From NCBI RefSeq assembly GCF_009800925.1, contig NZ_WOYF01000004.1, positions 62,001 through 126,000 of the forward strand: 64,000 nt of DNA, read 5' to 3'. This document shows positions 57,644 through 64,000 of this stretch, in pieces (within the stretch, counting starts at the first letter, position 1; each line of letters opens with the position of its first letter). The translations under genes were made by a program, and so were the position numbers. The stretch is from Budvicia diplopodorum (GTDB taxonomy: Bacteria; Pseudomonadota; Gammaproteobacteria; Enterobacterales; Enterobacteriaceae). Below the pieces are notes generated by a model. The model was not told the DNA's origin and ran no database searches. It was given only the letters and a program-made list of their open reading frames with translations.

Positions 57644-57918
57644 ATGACAAGACGGCTTTATGCCCCTGAATTTAAGCGTAGAGCCATTGCATTACTGCTT
57701 GAAAGCGATAAGTCCGTTGCTCATAACTCGATATCAAAGAAAATACTCTCTATAACTAGAAAAAACTGCATCAGGGTAATCCGGATACTGCATTTCCCAA
57801 TTCACCTCAATTTTCTGAACAAGAATTGGAAATTAGCCGTCTTAAGGCCAAAATCACCGAACTAGAAGAGGATAAAACTATCCTAAAAAAAGCGGCTTTT
57901 TAAAGATATAGAAGCAGA
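57644..57918 (+). pseudogene. IS3-family OrfA remnant
   Basis: Starts as MTRRLYAPEFKRRAIALLLE with the helix-turn-helix of IS3 OrfA. After frame changes it continues as FSEQELEISRLKAKITELEE, then DKTILKKAAF, the leucine-zipper part. Multiple frame shifts make it inactive and OrfB is absent. Confidence 0.8.
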
Positions 57919-58012
57919 ACAATTGTTAGACGAACTAAACTTATCCTCGTCGGCCAACAATATTCATCTTCTGACGCAATACAGGCAATTGCTGAATGGG
58001 CAAGCGGTGTTA

Positions 58013-59227
58013 CTAACACTCAGGCCCGTCAGCCACGGTTGTAACGCACACCTCCGGCTGTACGCGTCGATAGCCATACAACGCCACAATCAATACCACT
58101 ACACCGGCGGCTAGGGCGACGACAAAGCCCGCCCGTGCACCGTGCGCATCCACGACCTGACCGGCCGCCACTGCGCCCAACGCAACACCGATGCTCAGAC
58201 CGGTAATCAGCCAGGTCATGCCTTCGGTAAGTTTGTTGGTCGGTACGATTTGTTCAACCAACGTCATCGCTACGATCATCGTTGGCGAGAAAAACAGGCC
58301 CGCAATCAGCACTGCCAGAGCTAGACTGAGAATGTCGCTCGCTAGCAGCAAAGGCAACGTGGTAAACGCTGTTGCCAAACCACCCAGCAAGAGCAAGCGT
58401 GGTAACGACACTGGCAGCTTCAGCACGCCGAACAGCAGCCCCGCAGCACAGGAGCCGATGGCATAAACAGACAATACGATACTGGCAGCCGCGGGTTGTT
58501 CCTGTTGCTTGGCAAAAGCCACGCTGACCACATCTACCGTACCAACAATGGCCCCCATGGCCACCAACAGCAGTACTAGAATGCGTATACCAGACTGTCG
58601 GATAACTGATCCACCCTGCATGTCGGACAATTTATGCACCGGTGGCTCAGTACTGCACTGTGCGACAAAAGCGAAGACGCCAACAGCCAACAGCAGCGCT
58701 GCTGCCAGCGGGCCTGCCTGTGGAAATACGGCTACGCTCAAACCTACCGACAACGGCGGCCCGGCGATGAAGCATGCGTCATCCAGCACTGATTCTAACG
58801 CATAGGCGGTTTGCAATCGCGATGTCCCCCGATAAATTTCCGTCCAGCGAGCACGAACCATTGCGGGCATACTGGGCATAAAGCCCGCCAGCACGGCGCT
58901 GGCGAACAGAGTCCAGTCAGGTGCCTGCCAATGTGCGCTAGCCAGTAAGGCTAACAATCCCGCCAAGCTGATGCCCGCCGCCCATGGCAGTATTCGACCT
59001 TGCCCCCAGCGATCCACCAAAAGAGAAATCTGCGGAGCCAGCAAAGCCGTAGTCAAGGCGAAGGTTGCGGCCACCGCGCTGGCCAAGCCGTAGCTGCCGC
59101 GCAGTTGTGCCAGCATGGTAATAATACCAATGCCCGTCATGGCAAGCGGCAGTCGTGCCAGAAATCCTGCCAGAACAAAGCTCCGGGTGCCGGGGATATT
59201 GAACAACTCGCGATAGGGATTGATCAT
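58013..59227 (-). CDS. MFS transporter, probable drug/metabolite exporter
   Basis: A 404-residue major facilitator from the ATG at 59227 (MINPYRELF), with about 12 hydrophobic helices. The loop 2-3 segment LVDRWGQGRILPW corresponds to the MFS A-motif (D-x-R-G-x-R type). The GC-rich codon use contrasts with the AT-rich DNA on both sides, suggesting separate acquisition. It is divergent from a TetR gene, with two palindromic operators between. That is the classic arrangement of a ligand-induced efflux pump. The substrate is not evident. Confidence 0.87.
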   Translation of the reverse strand: MINPYRELFNIPGTRSFVLAGFLARLPLAMTGIGIITMLAQLRGSYGLASAVAATFALTTALLAPQISLLVDRWGQGRILPWAAGISLAGLLALLASAHWQAPDWTLFASAVLAGFMPSMPAMVRARWTEIYRGTSRLQTAYALESVLDDACFIAGPPLSVGLSVAVFPQAGPLAAALLLAVGVFAFVAQCSTEPPVHKLSDMQGGSVIRQSGIRILVLLLVAMGAIVGTVDVVSVAFAKQQEQPAAASIVLSVYAIGSCAAGLLFGVLKLPVSLPRLLLLGGLATAFTTLPLLLASDILSLALAVLIAGLFFSPTMIVAMTLVEQIVPTNKLTEGMTWLITGLSIGVALGAVAAGQVVDAHGARAGFVVALAAGVVVLIVALYGYRRVQPEVCVTTVADGPEC

Positions 59228-59281
59228 TCTGGTTCTCTCTTTATATAGACTGGCTTGCCAATAATCCATTCATAGTAGAAA

Positions 59282-59302
59282 ATACATACGAAGCGTATGT
59301 AT
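59282..59302. promoter_or_regulatory. TetR operator 1
   Basis: The inverted repeat ATACATACG-AAG-CGTATGTAT has perfect 9-bp arms, in the MFS/TetR intergenic region. Confidence 0.82.
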
Positions 59303-59314
59303 AAAAGCATAGAA

Positions 59315-59331
59315 ACATACGCTCCGTATGT
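59315..59331. promoter_or_regulatory. TetR operator 2
   Basis: The inverted repeat ACATACG-CTC-CGTATGT shares the same core arms as operator 1. The centres are 31 bp apart, three helical turns, allowing dimers on the same DNA face. Confidence 0.82.
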
Positions 59332-59375
59332 CAAATGGCATACATAATAGGTGTCGAATGAAAATGGAGAGAAAG

Positions 59376-59984
59376 ATGGTCCGACGTACTCGCGCTAATA
59401 TGATCGAAGAAACCCGTGCAAGGCTGCTGGCGACAGCCCGTCAGGCGTTCGGCACTCTGGGCTATGCGAATACATCAATGGACGATTTCACGGCGGAAGC
59501 TGGGCTGACCCGTGGTGCACTTTATCACCACTTTGGTGACAAAAAAGGCTTACTGGCAGCCGTGGTAGAACAGATCGATGCTGAGACAGATGCGCGCCTA
59601 CAGGCCATTTCGGACGCCGCTCCGGATTCATGGGAGGGCTTCAGGAACCGCTGCCGGGCCTATCTGGAAATGGCCCAAGAGCCAGAAATCCAGCGCATCG
59701 TGCTACAGGACGCCCGCGCAGTACTTGGTGGATCGACACCCGCTTCACAGCAACACTGCGTCAATTCCATGCAACGTATTCTGGATCGGCTCATGCAAAA
59801 CGGCGTTGTTGTTCGCGCCAATTCGCAAGCGCTGGCGCGCTTGATCGGAGGTAGTCTGGCCGAGGCCGCGTTCTGGATCGCGGAAAATAACGACAGTGAT
59901 ATACGCCTGATACAGGCACTGAACGCGCTGGAGATTTTGTTACAAGGGATGCTAATTACGCATGTCACCGATCCAGCACAGTAG
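59376..59984 (+). CDS. TetR-family repressor
   Basis: A 202-residue regulator from the ATG at 59376 (MVRRTRANMIEETRARLL), with GGAGA five bases upstream. The helix-turn-helix lies in TAEAGLTRGALYHHFGDKKGLLAAV. The ligand-binding domain follows from about residue 65. It probably represses both itself and the divergent MFS gene through the two palindromes. A broken relative occupies 36967-37173. Confidence 0.9.
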   Translation: MVRRTRANMIEETRARLLATARQAFGTLGYANTSMDDFTAEAGLTRGALYHHFGDKKGLLAAVVEQIDAETDARLQAISDAAPDSWEGFRNRCRAYLEMAQEPEIQRIVLQDARAVLGGSTPASQQHCVNSMQRILDRLMQNGVVVRANSQALARLIGGSLAEAAFWIAENNDSDIRLIQALNALEILLQGMLITHVTDPAQ

Positions 59985-60329
59985 AAATCCGCCTGATCGA
60001 TTCATATTCTGACGACGCATAATGTTTATGTTCGAAGGCGAAAAGCACAGAGTAATCTAGATGCCGATCCCGGAGCATCTGGTGTTCTTCGGTAATCAGT
60101 CCAGAAACGTTTCCTCCGTTAGCAAGATTGTTCAAAAACGGCAACGCCAGCAATCATGTCGCTCATCATCATTGTCCCATCAAGCAGGACCATAATAGTC
60201 GCCGTTTATGTCAGGGAGCAGACACCAAGTACAGGCGAAGTCCGCAGATGAAAGCTGGCATTGCGTGTCGCCCACGAAAGCCGCTCTATGATCATTTGCA
60301 GGCCCTCTATCCCATACGTGATTTGCTCC
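59985..60329. other. Gene-free region between tetR and the PHP gene
   Basis: 345 bp between convergent genes. Short ORFs in several frames lack ribosome sites and domains. No terminator is clear. Confidence 0.45.
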
Positions 60330-61226
60330 TTATTGCGAGCTAGGCACGCTGGCAGCAGCAATAAACCGGCGTATTTCAGCAATATGCTGCGGACCATAAG
60401 CACACTGTCCGACCTCGATTTTTGGCTTGTTACGCCCGTGGAAATCACTACCACAGGTTACGAATGCCGATCGGCCAACGGTAAATTCATACAGTTGGCT
60501 AACCAATTCCGGTGAATGATAGCTGGAAAACACCTCAACGCCCATTACGCCCGCTTTAAACATCTCATCAATAACCCGAGTGTGATCCTGCGCCACGTTG
60601 GCGCCAATGTGTGCCACAATCGGTATCCCGCCATTTTGCCGGATCACGTCTACCATCTGACTCATTGCAGGATAGGTAACCGGCAGGTGGCAAATTTTAC
60701 CGGGGCCAAAGAAATCCCAATAAAAGTTGATCAATGGCATATCCGACCGATCGCCACCTGAACGATATGGTAATAGCAGCGGATGGCCAATGTTACGCTC
60801 ATCTTCGAGGATAACTTCCCCCATTTGCTCTTCCTGCGGTATGGTGCCGCCACACACTTGCTCCAACCGCTGTTCGTCAAGATAAAAATTCAGTCCACGC
60901 AGCTTCTCGAATTTTTGGGGCGTCAAATTCCGCTGGATAGCACTAAAGTTTTTGTGGACCTCAACAAAATCATCACTCGGCGTGAAGCCATAGCCAAGCA
61001 AGTGAAAATTCCGCCCGGCAAAGGTACAGTCAATTTCAATACCAGACAGTACGTTCAAGCTGGATGAAGCCAGCGTTTTGGCTTTCGGTACTGAATAAGC
61101 ACTGTTATGATCGGTGACTGCCAGCGTGTTAATACCGTGCTTATTGCAACGCGCGATCAATACCTCAACCGGAAAATCGGCATCGTCGCTGTAGCTAGAA
61201 TGCATGTGCAGGTCAATCTTTTCCAT
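60330..61226 (-). CDS. PHP-domain metal-dependent phosphoesterase
   Basis: A 298-residue protein from the ATG at 61226, with GGAG six bases upstream. PHP metal-binding motifs appear in order: DLHMHSSYSDDADFP at the N-terminus, VTDHNSAYS, GIEIDC, VAHIGANVA and TCGSDFHGRNKP at the C-terminus. These ligands are all retained, so it should be catalytically active. It is related to the YciV/RnmAP and histidinol-phosphatase-like families but does not match either closely. The substrate is unknown. The upstream divergent LysR gene may regulate it. Confidence 0.85.
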   Translation of the reverse strand: MEKIDLHMHSSYSDDADFPVEVLIARCNKHGINTLAVTDHNSAYSVPKAKTLASSSLNVLSGIEIDCTFAGRNFHLLGYGFTPSDDFVEVHKNFSAIQRNLTPQKFEKLRGLNFYLDEQRLEQVCGGTIPQEEQMGEVILEDERNIGHPLLLPYRSGGDRSDMPLINFYWDFFGPGKICHLPVTYPAMSQMVDVIRQNGGIPIVAHIGANVAQDHTRVIDEMFKAGVMGVEVFSSYHSPELVSQLYEFTVGRSAFVTCGSDFHGRNKPKIEVGQCAYGPQHIAEIRRFIAAASVPSSQ

Positions 61227-61520
61227 TACGTTCTCCATATTACAAATATGGCTTCTAACAATGCACAATGATAAAACAATGCTAAACCAGAGAATAAATA
61301 CCCGCAGGAAATTACATATCATTTGCCAGCGATAACAATAAAATACAAGTTATCAATAGGTAAATTTAATAACTAAAGATAATAAAACAATGACACAGCT
61401 AACTATAAAAAATATCAATATAATCATTGATAATATTTACCACCCAATGAAATTGTTAAATCACTCTGCAAAAAGAATAATAATCAATATAATAAAAACA
61501 GTATGAGAAATATAATTAAG

Positions 61521-61709
61521 TTACTGATAATTATTACTATAATACAGTTTCAGAGCCATTGATGAATCCGGTGACTCCGTGTTAAAGTCTGACAAAGAAA
61601 ACCCCTGAGACATTAAGCTATTAATTATTCCTCCACAATGCTCATCTTCCAGAGACTGAGGTACAATGATGCCATTCCTAATTAAAAATATATAGTTGAC
61701 ACTATTCAT
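61521..61709 (-). CDS. Hypothetical protein (62 residues)
   Basis: MNSVNYIFLIRNGIIVPQ at the start, then a polar Ser/Asn-rich remainder. A GGAG ribosome site lies about seven bases before the ATG. It is on the same strand as the PHP gene, 294 bp upstream of it, and divergent from the LysR gene across a palindrome. No family recognised. Confidence 0.5.
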   Translation of the reverse strand: MNSVNYIFLIRNGIIVPQSLEDEHCGGIINSLMSQGFSLSDFNTESPDSSMALKLYYSNNYQ

Positions 61710-61750
61710 ATATTCTCCTTATTACGCTATAAATAGATATATTATCAATA

Positions 61751-61771
61751 TGCTGTAACTGAATTACAGCA
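61751..61771. promoter_or_regulatory. Palindromic LysR-type operator
   Basis: TGCTGTAA-CTGAA-TTACAGCA has perfect 8-bp arms. It lies midway between the divergent LysR gene (61834) and the 62-residue ORF (61709), and is probably the binding site of that LysR protein. Confidence 0.65.
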
Positions 61772-61833
61772 AAGTAGTATCGTTATTTATAATGAATAAT
61801 TATATTTAGGTGATAACCAATTGGAATCGAACC

Positions 61834-62730
61834 ATGGAACTACGCCAACTGCAAGCCTTTGTTACGCTAGCCGAGTCGCTGAGTTATAGAGAGGCTTCGG
61901 TCAAATTATTTATTACGCAGCCAGCGTTGACCAAGCAAATTAAAGCGCTAGAGCAAAGCTTAGGCGCTCCGCTATTCAACCGTGGTCGTCAGGGTGCCCA
62001 ATTAACCCCGTTCGGACAAGAACTTTATGAGAAGGCCTACGCTTTAGTATTGCAAGCCAAAGAGTTTAAGCAGTACGCAGGAAACCTTGTCCGGCAAGTC
62101 TCTGGCCATATTGGCATCGGGTACGGATTATCCAGCATTAAAATGGCATCGATGCTGACGGCCCAGTTCAAGAAACAGTACCCCAACGTAACCATTACGC
62201 TGGACGATATGACATCCGCTAAGCATACTGAAGGATTACTGACAAACCGTCTACAGCTTGCATTCCTCCGTTATCCTATTCATGCGGATCTAAAATCGAT
62301 AACCCTGCTAAAAGATAATTTGGTTCTGGTGGTAAACTCGCATTTGTATACCGACTCAGGAATCAGCAAAGGTGGCTATTCCAGGCATTTAGATAAACTT
62401 TCGTATATCCAGATTACACCCGAGAGCTGCCCGGGATTTTCTCGCCAGATAGAGAAGTATCTTACTGCCCAGCACGTAGTGCCAAACGTTATTCAATACG
62501 TCAGTGATACTCAAACCTTACTAGCGCTGGTTGCCAGTGGAATGGGTGCCGCCATAGTGCAACGCAGCGCGATTCATATTGCACCAGAAACTATCGATAT
62601 TATCGACCTGACCGGCGAACACGCGAGCTGGAGTATAGGCCTATGCTGGAACCCTAGATTCAGCCATCCGGTCAGAGATGTTTTTCTTAATATGGTAGAG
62701 ATTCAAGGTGATATTCACGAGCTTAGTTAG
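61834..62730 (+). CDS. LysR-family transcriptional regulator
   Basis: A 298-residue regulator from the ATG at 61834 (MELRQLQAFVTLAES). The winged helix includes REASVKLFITQPALTKQIKALEQ. The effector domain follows from about residue 90. Divergent orientation to the 62-residue ORF and the PHP gene, with a palindrome between, suggests that it controls them and itself. Effector unknown. Confidence 0.9.
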   Translation: MELRQLQAFVTLAESLSYREASVKLFITQPALTKQIKALEQSLGAPLFNRGRQGAQLTPFGQELYEKAYALVLQAKEFKQYAGNLVRQVSGHIGIGYGLSSIKMASMLTAQFKKQYPNVTITLDDMTSAKHTEGLLTNRLQLAFLRYPIHADLKSITLLKDNLVLVVNSHLYTDSGISKGGYSRHLDKLSYIQITPESCPGFSRQIEKYLTAQHVVPNVIQYVSDTQTLLALVASGMGAAIVQRSAIHIAPETIDIIDLTGEHASWSIGLCWNPRFSHPVRDVFLNMVEIQGDIHELS

Positions 62731-62928
62731 CCCCTGACATAAGGCCTCTCAAGGCTATATTCAACTTAGGCGCATCGCTTATTTATATTTCCCACATCGC
62801 TTCTGAATACCTGTATTTTGATGTAAAATTAACCTGCTTTTATCCCTAAAAATGGACTCGGGATAATAAAGCCTGATTACCCCGCCAGCGCACGATAAGC
62901 ATTCGCCAGAATTTGAAGGATTATTAAT

Positions 62929-64000
62929 ATGGATTTACTACGGTTTATACTTCGCCTGCCCTTAACGCTTCTGCGCGCTGCTTATTGGTTTATCTGCTTT
63001 ATTTTCGGTCTGCTTGCGGCTCTTCTTCGGCCATTAATCGGTCGGGCTAACTGGCAGGCTCCGGGCTGGTCAGTGAAAGTTCGTCATATCATTGGCAACG
63101 GCATTCAGGCCACCGAGCGTTGGATAAATAAGCACCCGGTTGGCATACTCATTGGCCTGATCTTATCAATCGCTGCTGCCGGTGCTTCGTTCTACGGGTA
63201 TCATTGGTACCTTAACCGCCCTAAACCAATCGAAGCTGCACCGATGGTTTATCAGCAAACCAACGTGCAAATTCAAGGCCCTGCGGCGCTAGACTACGGC
63301 ACCGAGCAGCCGCAGCGCGTAGCGCTTTATTTCTCTAACTCTTCAGCGCCGATTGCGCTGGTCGGTAAAACAATCGATCGGGGTATTACCATGACGCCGG
63401 CCATTGACGGTGAATGGAAATGGGAAAGCGCCAGTCTGCTGGTCTTTACGGCGAAAAAAGCCTTCCCAATGGGTGAAAAATATCAGGTAAATCTCGATGC
63501 GGCTACGCTGGTAGCACCGCAAATCAAACTGAATAGTATCGAGCTAGCTTTTACTACCGCGCCGTTTGATATCAACCTGAGCAAAACAGAGTTCTATCAG
63601 GACCCGAGAAACCCACAGCAAAAAAGCGCTATCTTCTCGGTCAAGTTCAACGCACCGGTCGACGTGCTGAGCTTTGAAAAGCAAATCACTATGTCGCTGC
63701 TGCCAAGCCAGCCGCTTAAATATTCTATTATTTATAATGATAAAAAAACTGAAGCTTGGGTTCATTCCCAACCGTTAGCGCTACCCGATAATCCCGGCCA
63801 GATTAGGCTGTCTATCGGCAAAGGGGTGAAAGCCGTTGTGGCGGCTAATCAAACCCAGTCCATTCGCGATAATATCGTTAATATTCCCGGTTTATATAGC
63901 CTAGAGCTAAACGATATCGAAAGCGTACTGGCTGAGTCAGAAACCAATAAAGGCCAGAAAGCGCTACTAATATCCACCAGCGATGCGGTTAACCAAAAAG
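62929..64000 (+). CDS. Alpha-2-macroglobulin family protein, N-terminal part
   Basis: A 357-codon open start of a gene cut by the window end. A GAAGGA site precedes the ATG at 62929. Hydrophobic segments near residues 5-35 and 75-95 (GILIGLILSIAAAGASFYGYHW) anchor it in the membrane. The following beta-rich MG-like domains (QQTNVQIQGPAALDYG, then PAIDGEWKWESASLLVFTAKKAFPMGEKYQVNL) fit bacterial alpha-2-macroglobulins of the large ~2000-residue type, which may trap proteases in the periplasm. The bait and thioester regions would lie outside the window. Confidence 0.75.
   Translation, partial: MDLLRFILRLPLTLLRAAYWFICFIFGLLAALLRPLIGRANWQAPGWSVKVRHIIGNGIQATERWINKHPVGILIGLILSIAAAGASFYGYHWYLNRPKPIEAAPMVYQQTNVQIQGPAALDYGTEQPQRVALYFSNSSAPIALVGKTIDRGITMTPAIDGEWKWESASLLVFTAKKAFPMGEKYQVNLDAATLVAPQIKLNSIELAFTTAPFDINLSKTEFYQDPRNPQQKSAIFSVKFNAPVDVLSFEKQITMSLLPSQPLKYSIIYNDKKTEAWVHSQPLALPDNPGQIRLSIGKGVKAVVAANQTQSIRDNIVNIPGLYSLELNDIESVLAESETNKGQKALLISTSDAVNQK

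Noticed and set aside
60128..60515. Several overlapping ORFs around the 3' end of the PHP gene
   Set aside because: No ribosome sites or domains; most of them lie antisense to the PHP coding sequence.

Overview
The window reads as an Enterobacterales chromosome. From the left edge to about 21 kb the order loiP-speB-speA-metK-sprT-rsmE-gshB-yqgE-ruvX-yggR-yggS-proC-yggT-yggU-rdgB-hemW-yggN-yggL-trmB-mutY-yggX-mltC matches the enterobacterial backbone, with proteins that align to E. coli counterparts nearly end to end. The absence of endA between sprT and rsmE, and proC lying between yggS and yggT, suggest a lineage outside Escherichia/Salmonella. A Budviciaceae member (Pragia, Budvicia or Limnobaculum type) is my guess, not a demonstrated assignment.

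Layout. (1) 0-21.4 kb: housekeeping genes for polyamines (speA, speB), S-adenosylmethionine (metK, with MetJ-like boxes and a strong hairpin in its leader), glutathione, tRNA/rRNA modification, DNA repair and cell-wall turnover, plus an unlisted 52-residue membrane protein after mltC. (2) 22-26.6 kb: a cryptic-mannitol-type PTS operon, cmtB-cmtA-yggP-yggD-yggC. (3) 26.9-30 kb: a NhaD-like antiporter, a DUF2628 membrane protein and a MarC-family protein. (4) 30.3-37.8 kb: a tRNA-Phe gene followed by a decayed island. It holds two pieces of P4-type integrase, a broken IS481-like transposase, a fragment of an ICE conjugation protein and a fragment of a TetR gene. Inside these remnants sits an intact AT-rich cassette: a LysR regulator, a DMT exporter, a stand-alone adenylating enzyme and a short Orn/Lys/Arg-decarboxylase-fold PLP enzyme. 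This cassette is the best candidate here for an undescribed pathway. (5) 37.8-55.6 kb: a leftward operon for an OmpA-family protein, a 3790-residue BapA-like adhesin and its type I secretion machinery (TolC-like, ABC and HlyD-like proteins). The adhesin carries two near-identical 0.8 kb-codon propeller-like modules and a near-identical duplicated block of Ig-like domains. (6) 55.7-58 kb: AT-rich DNA with a winged-helix regulator, a small ORF and IS remnants. (7) 58-60 kb: a GC-richer divergent MFS/TetR pair with two clear palindromic operators. (8) 60.3-64 kb: a PHP-domain phosphoesterase, a small ORF, a LysR regulator with a palindromic operator, and the start of an alpha-2-macroglobulin-family gene cut by the window edge.

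How parts fit together: the adhesin operon is self-contained (cargo, ABC, adaptor, outer-membrane channel and a peptidoglycan-binding OmpA partner). The TetR protein very probably represses the MFS exporter through the twin operators. A second, broken copy of the same TetR family lies 22.7 kb upstream at the island edge, so related DNA entered this chromosome at least twice or was partly duplicated.
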